Assembly: GCA_013368375.1 (NCBI GenBank)
Contig: JAACJP010000034.1
Location: forward strand, 62,001-126,000
Source of the DNA: Tricholomella constricta
Taxonomy: Eukaryota > Basidiomycota > Agaricomycetes > Agaricales > Lyophyllaceae
Length of the DNA: 64,000 bases
Direction of reading: 5' to 3'
In this document: piece after piece, positions 23,366 through 35,700 of the stretch
How the letters are laid out: every line of letters begins with the position of its first letter
How positions within the stretch are numbered: position 1 is the stretch's first letter
Notes under the pieces: generated by a model
The model's input: only the letters and a program-made list of their open reading frames with translations
What the model was told of the DNA's origin: nothing
The model's database searches: none
Program-made: the position numbers and the translations under genes

Positions 23366-24275
23366 TCATGAGCCGATAGAAGTTGTGAAACCATAAGCCA
23401 CTCCGCTATGCGCGTCCTTGGTGCGGGGAGGTGATAGACGCACAACCAGGGCCAGAAATGTCACAGTTGTGGTTGCCATATCCAGAAAAATAGCCATCAC
23501 CGCGAGGTCGTTCGCAGGACGCCGAAGGCAACTTCCGCGGCGGAAGACGATTGCCAAAAACACAGCGAGATCTGATTTTTTACGGAGATCAAATCCTCAG
23601 GCACGCCCCAACAACCTCGACGTTGCGGCCAGATGACGAGGTGATTCCAATAGGACCATGTTTCACTGGATTTTGGAACGTTGGCTCTTATGTTATGATC
23701 GGCGTCTGCTGCTCCACAAGTGACGTGAAGAAGCTGCCAAACAGTGTTCACGAAAGAGCCTTGCGACGCCCCTTTTAACTCACGCGTGAAGGCCGTATTA
23801 CGATCTGACCTTCAACGTGGCTGCAGACGCCGGCAGGGGAAATGTCGACATTGGATGCCATGGAAGTGGAAACGAGGTCTTTGAGGGTCGCGCCTCGGAG
23901 CACCGGAGGACACGTCATGTTGACGATACCCAGATCCACTAAGCGTCGGGCAACATGAATTGCATCCGTGTTTTCAGATGGAAGCAAACGTGTTCCGCGA
24001 GGTGCAGGCAGGAGCTGGCTAAGCCTGGACGTTGAATACCTTGTCAACTTGTGAAAACCAGAACAGAAACTCGATAAGTTCTGATAGACTTGCCGAAGAG
24101 AGCACATCGTCGCATCACCCTGAATCACTTGCACAAGGATCGGCAAAGTAGCGTAAACAGGTGTCGGGGCCGGGGGAACAAGATAATATTTCCACAATTG
24201 TGTGTCAGGCTCAATACTTGCGCCGTCGGCGACGTCTTGGAATGACGTGACGATGCAATGGATTGAAAGCGACAA
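23366..24275 (-). other. Possible minus-strand gene or remnant, unrecognised
   Basis: Open stretches on the minus strand (24275-23775 and around 23750-23370) have moderately protein-like composition, for example ASIEPDTQLWKYYLVPPAP and ATLPILVQVIQGDATMCSLR. I could not build one consistent spliced model or match a family. The position between F-box paralogs suggests a decayed member of a related family. Confidence 0.25.
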
Positions 24276-24419
24276 GCGCAGAATTCTTCCCCGGTCATGT
24301 GATGCATGCCGCGATTCAATGGCATTGGTAACGGATCGCTGTCAAATTTAGTGGTCTGTAGCCCACGAGCTTACCTCACAATGACAAGATGGCAATGAAG
24401 GCGTGACCGCCCTGAGAAT

Positions 24420-24793
24420 CATTGTCGTCGAACCACAGACTTCAAGGGGCAGGATCGGTCCTCAATTTTCGGAAGGAGAGCCAAGCACAAGAGCAAGTTC
24501 GGAACAGTTCCCCTGAAGATCCAAACGTTCCATGTGCGTATAAATCCCCAACACGGATATCTGTAACATCCTTGGGATCTGAATCTTGGAATCGACTGTT
24601 GACAAGAGCCGCCGTCCCTGAAAACCTGAAATGAAATGAATAATTCAGTGGCTTTCTGGATGCAATTCTGTGGCCGGTCAGCGCGCAACTGCTCATGAAG
24701 GGGTCGGAATACCCACTGCCACTGGCTTGGATTTATACAATTGCTGGCTTGCAAGCGCACCCCGAGAGGGTCGGTCATGAATAGCCTTCCCAC
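24420..24793 (-). pseudogene. LRR-like remnant, perhaps of an F-box/LRR gene
   Basis: One minus-strand frame reads LLSTVDSKIQIPRMLQISVL then THMERLDLQGNCSELALVLG, with a leucine spacing typical of the degenerate LRR segments in mushroom F-box proteins. It hits TGA (AAT TGA GGA) and continues in the same frame as GPILPLEVCGSTTMILRAVT to a good GTAAGC donor. No F-box is seen upstream. Weak evidence; another frame is also open across part of it. Confidence 0.3.
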
Positions 24794-25513
24794 TCTTGGT
24801 TGGTTGAGCTTCTTGGCGACCTGAACGTCGCGGAATTCCGAAAATCGATTCCAAGGTTCGACCGTTCCTGTTTTGAAGTTTCAGTTACCCACTTGGCGCC
24901 ATTTCACCGTCGGCCTCATTGAATGATTTTTTGCCATCTGAACATGATCAAGATCGCCAGCGGCAAAGCACAGAAGGTCCACCTTTGTAGATCACATTGA
25001 TCACACAAAGGCAGTCGCTTTTCTGCGCTCGATGACGATTATTTAGGATGTAGCATCTGCTTATATTTTGTTAAACGCCATTTCTGAGTTGGCGATGAGT
25101 GTTCATAGCCGCGGTCTTTCTATACGTCATTCATAGATATCGAATGAGAGCACGATCCAAACGAGAAATCAGGGTGGCTTTCGAACTCACAGGCGACTAG
25201 CCGGATCGGCCCACGAGTGAAAGGACAAACGCCTTGTAAATCCGAATGCCACCGTGTTCCTCGAAACAAACAGATGTGGATGCGAGGGCTACTTGAGGCT
25301 CAAAAGTTTATAAAGACAGAAGGCGTACACTGGCGCTCAGGCTGATGCGCACGTTAAGATCCTGGTGTTGTGTACTTAGCCCGCATCGAGGCATTGATCT
25401 TATCTCATTTACGTAATAGCCTGCCCTGAGGCTTGATCGATACGATTATCGACTCGGTGGACAAAATCAACTTTTTTCTGCAAAATCGATCTTCACCCAT
25501 ACTATCATCTACC

Positions 25514-26367
25514 ATGTCCGCCAATCTCGCCAAACTTGAGCAGCACCTTTCCACCAGGTCTTACGTTGAGGGGTCAGTAGAAGGCTTTCAAATCGTCCTA
25601 ATATTTCATCTAATGGTACCGCTAGATACACTCCTTCGCAGGCCGATGTTCACGTCTTCAAACTGCTCGGCGCAGCCCCCGATGCCTCCGCGAGCCCTAA
25701 TGCTGCCAGGTGGTACACTCATATCCAGTCTTATGCCGCTGAACACGCATCGCTTCCCGGATCGAGCACTGCTGGGGAGGCTTTCGCTGCCGGTGCCGCT
25801 TCTGAAGCTCCTGCTGCTGCTGACGACGATGAAGTTGATCTCTTTGGATCGGACGACGAAGAGGAAGATGCGGAGGCTGAGCGCATCAAGGCTGAGCGTG
25901 TTGCAGCCTACAATGCTAAAAAGGCTGGCAAGGCCAAGCCTGCGGCCAAGGTCAGTCCTCTCAAAGATTTTCCCTTCGTTTTTTGTTAATCAGCATGTGC
26001 AGTCCGTTGTGACTCTTGACGTGAAGCCTTGGGATGATGAGACTGACATGGAGGCTTTGGAAGCCTCTGTCCGATCCATCGAGCAGGATGGTCTGCTCTG
26101 GGGCGCTTCTAAACTTGTGCCCATCGGCTACGGAATCAGGAAACTTCAGATGACCCTCGTCGTTGGTGCGTTCAATGTCAAGTCGTCTCGAACGTGATTA
26201 AATAATTTTTCAAACAGAGGACGAAAAAGTTTCGACTGACGAGCTTCAAGAGAAGATCGCCGAGTTCGAGGACTACGTCCAGAGCACAGATGTTGTTGCT
26301 ATGCAAAGTAAGTCATAACAAATGCATATTTTTATCATCTGACTGACCCTGCGATATAGAACTCTAA
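25514..26367 (+). CDS. Translation elongation factor 1-beta (eEF1B-alpha)
   Basis: Guanine-nucleotide exchange factor for eEF1A in translation elongation. Exons 25514-25572, 25626-25950, 26003-26165, 26218-26307, 26360-26367; phases agree and give 214 aa, the usual length. The N-terminal GST-like domain ([20 protein letters not shown], then [15 protein letters not shown]) is followed by an Ala/Glu/Asp linker, the acidic CAGA-type box [16 protein letters not shown], and the exchange domain: [57 protein letters not shown], ending VVAMQKL. All catalytic-domain landmarks are present. The last coding exon is only 8 nt (completing Lys, then Leu and stop). It sits as a conserved single-copy gene inside the F-box cluster. 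Confidence 0.97.
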
Positions 26368-27350
26368 AATTGGATTTCAAGTTGTCTGTACTTCTTTAGC
26401 TTCGTATGTGACACTATTTTGTAAGTTGAAACGTGAAAATATCCATGATGCACTCAGCTGAGCAGATTCGTGGTGGGTCAAGATGGTTATACTCTCACTT
26501 TCCATCGCCGAGGTCATACATAATCAGCCGATCAGGAACCTCTTGCATCTCGTGGCATTAATTTCACGGGTTGACATGCCGCTTTAGACTTCCTAGCGTG
26601 ATCGATGTTCAGTTTAAGTTCCACCAGACAACGCCTTGTGGGTCGGAAATGAATGCTATGCGTTACAATTCGCATCACTCGTGGCTGCTCTTTTATTATC
26701 GCTCTCTGCCAACTGAAGCAAATATCAGCGGAAACGAAAGTTCCGGCAGGGCGTCAAAGTTTTGAGTCTGGACTCTGGTAAGAGGTGGTCCTAAGATCTT
26801 CTACTCGCGATGGATTGAGATATTTTTGTAAGATTAATTCTTTTCGACCTCGAGGTCCTTGCGATGTTGTAAACGAATTCAAGGATTGTCAAACGGCGCT
26901 TTAGTTCATCCCACGCTGTAGCAGCATTGCAGGGTCAGAGAACAGCGTCGCCGTCACGAGAACTCTATTCACCGTGGCACTGGTATGTGTATCCTTCTCA
27001 CTTACCGGTTCCTCGCGTAAATTTCTATTGCTCAGCCGAACCTGAACCCCCCCAGGCGAATGAGCATATCTCCTTGATTAACAACCGGGGTTGAGACAAA
27101 CCCTGTGTGAACGGTATGATTTTTACAACAGATCTGGTCCGTCGAGAAACTGAAATCAGATCCCATGTCCTCAGAAGCCGCGTTTGGCCATGCAATCGCG
27201 TTCTTCCGCGAAAGGAAAGAGCGACCCCAGATCAAATTCGACGGGTTTACGGACAGCCTGACAACATGTCTGGTAAAATGCTGACTGTATTTGGCGCCTC
27301 TCTGTAGCCTTTATAGAACGCCTCTGTTCCCTCCATGGAGCACGTTAACA
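26368..27350. other. Intergenic, no gene seen
   Basis: About 1 kb between eEF1B-alpha and F-box copy D. Only short ORFs without domain or splice support. It probably holds the eEF1B-alpha 3' UTR and the copy D promoter, with a TTATAG element about 40 bp before the ATG at 27351. Confidence 0.4.
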
Positions 27351-29283
27351 ATGAACCCCTGTCTCGAAACCATCCCGCGCGATGTCCTCCAGCACATTGC
27401 GTATCTGCTGGCTACGGCTTCGCCGACTGAACCACCACGACACCTCCTTCCTCTGCTGTTGACGAGCTCGAAGATTCACCGAGCCCTCAACGTACATGAC
27501 AGCCCTCACCTGTACGCGAACATCTTCCGCGCCACATTTGACACCGACCATGCTCTGCATTCTCGATTGACGGACTCCATGCTCGCTGATGAACTACTCG
27601 TCAGGCATCGCATCCTGTGGCGCACGCGGCGAAATGATCTTTCCTTTGAGCCCACACTCGAGGAAGTATGGGCGGCAGTGCGAATGGTACTTGAGGACTC
27701 CGGTCGCAACGATGTGTTACTCGCTGAGGCTGGCCTTTCGACCTTCATTATGACTTACGTCCGACACCGACTTGCTCGCGCGGCAGCTGACCTACCATCA
27801 TCTGGCTACAGTGACACCATGTACATGGTGTTATGGTTGCTCAGTCTGATCTTGACTCACCGTGTGTCGGTTCTTTATACAGAAATGGGTACCGTTGTTG
27901 AAAAAGTTGATGGCATTTTTTTAGAGGATGTTGTCAACACACCCGAGGCAACCCGAGATGAACTACGCAAGTTGCTACGGTTCACTAGTATATCAACGGT
28001 AGGCTCGCATTTATCTCACCTCAACTGCCAATGACATATAGGGATAAAAGTTAGCAAGCAATCCGCGGCATCTACACTGGGAGCACAAGAACCCGTACGA
28101 AACAACCAAACCTGCGTTACACATCGGTTTCGACAGCATGGACCACTCCCATATCCTTGAACGAACCATTCCCATCATCATTATCATCTTCGCTCTCAAC
28201 GAAGCAGTTCCGATTGCGATACCGTCTCATATACCTGAAACGCGTGCTCTGGCCATCGCCAGTCAGCGTTCGGGACCCACGGCAGAAGATTTTCGTAGTA
28301 TCGCTGATCGCCGAACACCGCTCTTTGCAGAAATTCGACAAGCCCAAATGTCTGGCGCGAACCCTACTACGTATATATCGAACCCAGCGCATTGGGTCGC
28401 CTACGAATCAAGGCTTCGCCCCATCTTGTACTCCAGCTACCTTAGTCCGAAGTACGTACCGGGACATGTTTACGTTCCAGGTTCCCTTGCTGGGCTTTGG
28501 GACGGGTGTTTGATGGTGCGTTCTTGATCCAGAGCAAGGATCGGCGACTTCTGGTGTACACGGTTGGCTGCTGACCCCAAAAGGAATTCAGGTTTCTAGC
28601 GAACCAATGCCCTCCGATCCACTGTCCCCGCCTATTCTGGGGGAGTTCAGATGCCTCAAACCAATGCAATGTGCTATCACTGAGTATCTGTGCTTCAGTC
28701 CTCACCTCCCAATACCATCAAATTACTCCGCCGACTTTCTGGAATCCGCAGTGCGTGGGGTTCGATTTCAAAGCTGGCAGTTCTGTTGACTTCTCCCGGC
28801 TTCTGGCAGGTGAAGTCTTCTGGATTCAGATATGAGAAGTACTCCCCGGCTTCAAACGATGGGAACGCGAAACGAGATCATAGCAAGGCTTTAGACGTCA
28901 TTTTTCTGGGAAAGGTGAGCGAGGCCATCTGCCTTTTGATCCCATGTCGCTCACTCCAGCAGACTCTGCACGACCATGAGCAAGCCTGGAACGACTTCAA
29001 ATTCGTGGGCAGAGTTCGCTCCGACGGCTTCATTGTCATGTACAGAGAACCGGTTTGTTTTTTGGAGAATTCTCTCGTTGAGTGATATTTCTCAACACCA
29101 TTTTATGTGATGCAGAAAAGCCAGGCCGATGAAAGAGGGCTAGGAACCTGGATCTTCGAGGGTCATTTACAATATGGCGTTGCCTTTGTAGGCCAGTGGC
29201 GGTCGAGTATACCGACCGCGACCTCTGATATGCGGGGCATTTTCAGTCTTCGCAAGACGGATGCTGGCTGGCAAGATTGCTAG
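27351..29283 (+). CDS. F-box protein, accessory family (copy D)
   Basis: Third member of the local F-box family and the cleanest model: exons 27351-27998, 28051-28515, 28592-28750, 28810-28914, 28963-29052, 29116-29283, all in phase, 544 aa. N-terminal F-box: LETIPRDVLQHIAYLLATAS followed by LLLTSSKIHRALNV. The middle region carries YVPGSLAGLWDGCLM, equivalent to the EGVWEGLF and LTGNWQGSY segments of copies A and B. C-terminal exons read KALDVIFLGK, HEQAWNDFKFVGRVRSDGF and LGTWIFEGHLQYGVAFVGQW, then MRGIFSLRKTDAGW. Intron positions before the AWN block and before the final Trp/Gly block match those in A and B. Likely an SCF adaptor with an unknown substrate. It lies on the opposite strand from A and B, so the cluster formed by inverted duplication or later rearrangement. 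Confidence 0.85.
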
Positions 29284-30257
29284 CACTGCCCCGTAGTGAT
29301 GCGATAGAGATGGACGCTTTGTGTATTTGGGGGGGGGTATTCTTTTTCTTTGGTCTGTCATACGATGAGAATGGAAATAACCAGTATCCAACGTTCGGCC
29401 ACGGAGAGGGTCTCTTGACAGTCGCGTGAATATGAAAAGATGCCAGCCGCGCCGCGTGATCAGTGACGGGCTCTTTGCCATCCGTTGTTGGATTTCAGAT
29501 AAGTACCAGCGGGTCATGATTGTCATAACGGGCAGGTGGCAATGAGGTTGGCCGCAAATTAGAGACCAGGAATCAGCGTAAACGTCATGCGGAGCATTCT
29601 CCATCGACTTCACATCGTAAAGCTGCCCATCAAATGGGCAAGTGATCGGAGGCACCCTGACGGGGTCAAGCAAGCCATCGGCATCTTGAACTTCTTGAAT
29701 TCAGTATCAATGATCGTCCACCGTGGGCTCGAAGGCGACAGACGGAGAAAAGATCGATGAAGCCTTTTCCTCGTGTAAGTACGTACGTACGAGGATTTCA
29801 AGGCGGAGAGATCTCGAAGATGAAACTTCTCGTGCATCGTGTACCTGCAGCACATGCTTCACCAAGGGTTCCACTGTCGAGGGAATATTCCGCCCTGCAT
29901 GTCATGTAGCCGCCGAACTCGATACGAAAAGACCCAGACCTGAAGCATTACATCACTCATATGTGTACCATTAAATCATACCTTCGTTGATTTTGCCGTG
30001 GAGGGCGGGAGGTGATTCCCATCATGCGGGAAGGGGCGGACTCGACTTTAACAAAAGACGGAACGGTAATTTTTCGACGTACAACGGCTTACAGAGGCAC
30101 ATCGTCCTCCAATAGAGAGAACTACGCGAGCCTGAACAAGGATAGTTCAAAAGACACCGGAAATAACAAGAAATATGGAAAATACGGATGATATTACAGA
30201 CTGCCGAGTTCAGCACGGCGTCCACCCTTTCTCCGCGGGCCGGCGGAAACAAGGCAG
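29284..30257. other. Convergent 3' region, no supported gene
   Basis: Nearly 1 kb between convergent genes. A 168-codon minus-strand ORF (29167-29673) overlaps the end of F-box copy D and shows no domain. A run of nine or more Gs lies at about 29330. Nothing else is nameable. Confidence 0.4.
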
Positions 30258-31393
30258 CTATTCGAATGGGCGCATGACGTTGTTGCCGCGAACGTCAGTG
30301 GCAAATTTGCTCGGCATGCCTTTCTTCCAGTTCGGCACCTCGAAAGATGAACTGTGACACCAGGGTTTGAGGCCTAATTCCTATTCAGACGGGGGGCGTT
30401 GAGTTTGGCGGGCTTGTGTAAGAGAGGGGACATTACCTTCTCAAGGGTCCGTCCGAAGTGGTCAGACCAACCGGTACGTGGGAATGCAGCGCAAGTGGTC
30501 TCGATCAAGTTGGGGTGGAGCAGGTTCGAACGACTGATGAAACCGCGGTGAGAAAAAGGAAACGGAAATTTGGTGAGCAACGTACATGCCGACGTTATCT
30601 GTAACATGAAACAAAATGAATATGAGCCATCGAGCCCTGATCCGAGTCGTCGGTCGCGCAAAAACTGCCTACCGAGGATGGTCGCCAATTGAAGAATTTG
30701 TCCGATCATGGTTATATTTCCTCTAAGTCGCCGATGAATGGGCAGGCAAATAAATGACCGACGATCCGCACCCTTTCACAAAAATGTCTTGATGCCGGAC
30801 GATGGCGTCGCAAACACTATCGGCCTGGTCTTCGACCCCGCCAACCTTGAGAATTATATCACGGGCAACGATTGCGCCCTTGAACTCGAACGACATCTTT
30901 GTAGTTGAAAGGAACCGCTCTGCGAGGCCGATGTCATGCAAGATGCACGCCAGATAGTACGTCTTTTCAAAAGAGTGAGGTCATTTGTTTTCAGAAGGAC
31001 GATCAAACCAGACCTCAAGATCATACGACCATTCCGGAAAGTGGGTCTTTACGAGAGCAACGCCTGCGATACCAGAGGTTATATGGTTAGTCCCTGAGTT
31101 TTGTCACCCCCAGCTTACCATATATATAGACACGATGACTGTGATTGAAGGTCTGTTCATCCAGCTCCTTCTACTCCACACTCATGAGATGCCAAAAGCA
31201 GGACCAATATCACCGACAAACGGCTTACCTGCACGAATGCCTTGACGTCTCGGATGACCGGAGAGTCCGGAAGGGGAAAGTCCGTGACTTTGAAATCATC
31301 CTGTTTGGGTCGATCACCGCTCGCAGTCGGATGACCGTCAAATAGGACGTCAGGATCTCTTGGAACGGGGGTGAAACCATAGAAAGTGACCAT
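30258..31393 (-). CDS. HD-domain cyanamide hydratase-like protein, with apparent frameshift
   Basis: Member of the Ddi2/Ddi3/cyanamide hydratase family of metal-dependent HD-fold hydrolases. ATG at 31393. Exons encode YGFTPVPRDPD and FKVTDFPLPDSPVIRD, then TFNHSHRVYIY (first His), VALVKTHFPEWSYDLE, TYYLACILHDIGLAERF (HD pair), KMSFEFKGAIVARDIILKVG and VCDAIVRHQD, then GNITMIGQILQLATILDN (Asp), TGWSDHFGRTLEK, ELGLKPWCHSSSFEVPNW and the tail GMPSKFATDVRGNNVMRPFE, stop at 30258-30260. All HD ligands are present. At the join after RHQDIF (around 30785-30792) the acceptor TTAG|A is one nucleotide out of phase; one T fewer in the run of five would restore the phase. This could be an assembly error, an alternative splice site or a genuine inactivating shift. 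Confidence 0.8.
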
Positions 31394-31786
31394 GTTGTGG
31401 GATCAATTTATGTGGAGACTTTCCTTGCCTTGAAGATATAAGAAGCTGAGTGTTGCAGGTGATTAGTAACGTGGGTAATTAGTCAGGAGGTGCGTGAGTT
31501 TATGACTACATGACCGGCGCTCGCGGGATCACAAGAAACATATAGATTTGCAGCAGTTACAGTGCTGGCGACTGACTGTTCGTGACGGGGATGGCATTTG
31601 AGATGATGGGAGGCTGAACACAGAGAGTTGCCACCATCATGTTTGTCCTTATTGTGACGGAAAACAAGAACTAGGGTGAATTCCTTTTTCCCTTTCCCCA
31701 GCCCAGCAACGCCCCCTTGCAACGTTTTCCTCTTTCCCCCTCCGTCGTCGTCGACAGTAAACAACTCGTCCATTCTTTCCTTCGAT
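31394..31786. promoter_or_regulatory. Divergent promoter region, pyrimidine tract
   Basis: 393 bp between divergent start codons. The plus-strand side (about 31676-31786) is strongly CT-rich (TTTTTCCCTTTCCCC and CCTCTTTCCCCCTCC), the usual core-promoter or transcription-start signature of strongly expressed fungal genes. No clear TATA box is seen. Confidence 0.4.
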
Positions 31787-32727
31787 ATGTTCAAATCGTT
31801 TGCAATCATCTCGCTAGTCACCACTGCGGCTCTGGCACAGTCGTCTGTATGTTATGACCCTAACTATCAAGTATGCTCAAGCTAAGATGATTTTCTGGTT
31901 CTCCATAGTCTGTTGTCCCGTCTGGAATTAGCCAAGGCTGCTCAACATTCCTGAACAACCTCAATACCGACAAGGGCCTTACTACCTGCCTGTCGGCATT
32001 GGCCGCCGCCACTGCCGACTACCGGCCAGGCAGCGATGCTACTAAATCCCCTTCAACGGCCAAAATTGGTTCCACCCTCGGCAACCTTTGCTCGTCTTCA
32101 GTCACCACCAATTGTCCTGATGGCCTCATCCGTGGAAATATCACAAACTTTTATTCGGCCTGCTCTGCTGAGTTGACGTCCAACCCCAACACCGATGTCA
32201 TCAGCATCTATGATATTCTCTACACCATCTCGCCGCTCAAGACAGCAGCTTGCTCGAAAGACGACAGTGGAAACTATTGCGTAACCCAAGCGAAGCTACC
32301 TGCGTCGGGCCAGACTGCGGCTGAGGTCCAGCAGGTCCTTGCCGGCCCCAGCCTCGCGCCCAACACCACCGCTTTCCGCACCTACAACATCCCTTTCTTC
32401 TTTCTCCAATCCTCCCTCCCGTCATCCGAACTTTGCAATGTTTGTACGCGTAACATCATGACTGCCTACATGAACTTTGAAGCCAAGGTCCCCTATGCCC
32501 CCGGCTTGGGCAAGAGCATCCTCCTCGCCAATCAGCCTGAACTCTACCAGGGTATCCAATCCACCTGCGGCTCGACCTTCCTCAGCGGCGCTGGCGTCCA
32601 GGCAGCTGGTGGCCTTTCCGGTGGTACGCTCTCCAGCGGTGCAGTTCAGAACATTGTCGGCGCAGGTCAAAGCTTCATCGCTGTAGGAATGGGTGCTATT
32701 GCGCTCATTGCTTCTTCGGTTTTTTAA
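31787..32727 (+). CDS. Secreted, probably GPI-anchored Cys-rich protein
   Basis: Predicted 292-aa cell-surface protein; exons 31787-31846 and 31909-32727 (phase 0). The signal peptide MFKSFAIISLVTTAALAQSS has a likely cleavage after ALA. The ectodomain has about ten cysteines in a regular pattern (QGCSTFLNN, TCLSAL, NLCSSSVTTNC, FYSACSAEL, SGNYC, ELCNVCTRNIM, STCGSTF) and N-glycosylation sites such as NIT and NTT. A Ser/Gly/Ala linker and a hydrophobic tail (SFIAVGMGAIALIASSVF) without charged residues after it indicate GPI attachment. The layout matches the basidiomycete DUF7729-type surface proteins as I recall them. Function is unknown, probably cell wall. The first exon encodes exactly the signal peptide region. 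Confidence 0.85.
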
Positions 32728-35700
32728 AGGATAGTTGGGTGTTATCGGGTGCTTTACTTACTTACCTTTCCTCACACTCCGTTGCTCTTATAGTCCATCA
32801 TTCCCGGTAAATTAGCCCATTATACCCTCTCGATTAGCGAGGTATTTATTACAAGTGCCTTCTGCCATGGGTACCGCGTAGTGGATTGATTCGCTACATC
32901 GGAAAGTCGGACCCCTATCCATATATATAACGTGGGTGGTATATAGACAGCATGGTCGGAGCTCTGTAGATTTATTCATAGCCTCGCTTTGTAACCTATC
33001 TTTACTGTTTTTTATTGACCAGGAACACTCTGCCTCACCGAGGTACCGTCAAGGGTGCGGTTGACCATTTTGGACTCGGCCTCAGAATGCCAAATGATGC
33101 GCGCGAATTGCACACCAAATCGAAAACGACTTTTCTCGGAAAATATCATCTTCTCCTTTCCTCCCTATATTTCCTCTTACCTACATTATGCTCACATATA
33201 GACCTAATATATCCACTGCTTCCTCGTTTCCTTCGCTATACGCCCACGATTGATCTACACCAAACAAAGCGGCTTTTTATGCCGTTGATTAGAATCGTTC
33301 ATATATTTACTCTACCGTTGCTTGACCTCCCGCTTCTTGGCGCAGTCGTGTAGCTTGCGGGCGGTATGCAGAAACATTATATTTGAGTGCCAAATGATCG
33401 CTTCGAAGTTCGGAGATCCCGGCTGTCCAGAAATAGATATAAAGGGTTCAAGCCATGATGCATGAACGGTCACGCTAGATTCTCGCGTCCGACGCCATGA
33501 TCAAGTTATGGCTCACAGGCGCGCAAACTGGCGCGTTTGAGGCCTCAATGCTCATCATCCCAGACACTGTGGGTCCAACTGACATGAAAAAACTTTTACA
33601 GCTGCGGCCTTTTTCTATTTGCCCTTACACGCTTGCGACACGTGTCTGCATGCTGATGTCGCCCGAACAGCCTGTTCGACGAAAGTAGGCAAAACTCACG
33701 GCCAAATGGGAATTTTACTGCTCGATTAATCTTATATGTGCGCAGAAGCATCAAGCTGCATTTTTCACTGCTTCTCCTGCCGCGCCCCTAGACTAACAAC
33801 CTGCTGCTGCTTGATATCATTCTTTTGACGTCGCAAACAGCCTTTAAACGATTGATTGAGCCACCTGTGTGCGGGAGGATCTGGGAGGTCCCTTCCTATC
33901 GACTCACTCGCTTCTCTGCCTCGGTGCCGCGCAGTCAGCGTTTCGACGTTGCTCCCTGGAAAACGAGAAATAGGAATCTGATGGATTTCCTAGAGGCCTT
34001 CTGCTGTGTTTTTCTGCTTCTGGAGACATTATTAGGTAGTGCGTTTCACTTGTCTGCTAATTTTGCTTGCTGGATAACCGATTGGACGCTCAAATGATGG
34101 GACAAGGTCGCCTGCCTGTATGTTCGTATTTTTGCACCATGACTTCTGACTTGTATCGTGGGGGTCGTTCTTTGGAGCTCCAGCATGCATCCCCCCAAAC
34201 ACCAAAAAAGCGACCGTTTCCGATGCGCTCCGCTTTGCCCTTTTTTGTCCTGCACAGCCTACCGCCGAAACACGAGGGGCTGGAAGCACATATTTCTGAG
34301 CTCCTGGAGGACAAGTTACGGAACTGGCACCCCTCCTTACCTCCTATCTATGATTGCGAATAACTCTGTTTTCGGTCAAGTGTGGCGTCACGCCAAACAG
34401 CGCTGATGTAGGGTCGCGGTTTGACACGGGCGCTGAAAGGCTATGAACAAGGCCAGGGAACAGGTAGTTTTTGACCTTCCACGTTTTCGAAGGGACATCC
34501 TCGTCGCCTCCGCGGCACGGACTGAGCTGACGGCCGGTGATGATTGATACCGAGAAGTGACAGCACCGGGAATCGTCGGTGAACTTCGGTAATCCGAGAT
34601 TCAGTTCTCATGTAAGATGCTTTAATGGACCTACATGCACATAATCTGTACCAACCGCGCAAGTATCTATCTAGACAAAGGACTCTTTCCGGCCAATGCT
34701 TGCACAGCATCGCACAAATTTATGAATCCCATGAAATTACATGAGGCTAGATGCGAGGGTAGAGATATGCTACATGTCATAAATACAGCTTTTGTTATCA
34801 ACATCAGAGAGGAGAGACAAGCAAGAAAATGGGCGATCGCGGATGGTAAATAATTTATGGAGACAAATGCGGCGGACTAGACATGAAGGACAGAATAGAT
34901 ATTGGATACATCAATAAAACAGGATACCACAGTGATAGGGGGGCCAGTGAGCAACAAGGCACTGGACACATGGAGAGGCCGACATGCGAGATATGCAGCG
35001 GTCATTGAGCGAAGATGTTGGGCATTGGCGTGTTGGGGAGACCAGTAAGCGACACGGTACTGGACAATGATGGAGGGTCCCACATGCGAGATATGCAGCG
35101 GTCATTGCGCGAAGATGTTAGGTATTGGCGTGATGGGGAAGCCAGTGAGCAACAAGGCACTGGACACATGGAGGGGCCCACAGATATATGCAGCGATCAT
35201 TGCGCGATGATCTTGGGCATTGGCGTGGTAGTGGGAGTCAAAAATTTTGCGCCGTGATGACGGCGATGAAGGTAAAGTCCTGCAATGAACGATGAAGTCA
35301 GGTATCCAAGAAAAAAATAGTCGTGCATACCTCTTCACTTCCCTTTCGCTTGACATGCACCACAAGTCGCTATCTCTCCCACTGCGATAGGCTGGGGAAT
35401 AGTCCCACTGCAGAAGCCCAAGGATGAATCCAGTGGCAATGGGCAATGTTGCACCACTCGATAAAAGCCTTGTTGACATGCCTGACAGCGATAAGTCTGA
35501 ACCATACACATTTCCAGAACTTTTAGGAGACATACTGGAGCTGACCGCATCTTAAATGATATGCATAGCGCTTTGGGATGGGTAGGAGACCCTGTAGAGG
35601 CTCTGAAACGAAATGGGGAACCAGATGGGATGCTGTTGAACGAAATCGAAGTCCCGTGGTAGCAAGGATTTCATAGCCACATATCAATCTAGTATATGTG

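Noticed and set aside
29167..29673. 168-codon minus-strand ORF
   Set aside because: It overlaps the last exon of F-box copy D in antisense and shows no family motif.
34942..35238. CRISPR array
   Set aside because: The units are contiguous ~99-bp tandem repeats without unique spacers, in a eukaryotic genome.
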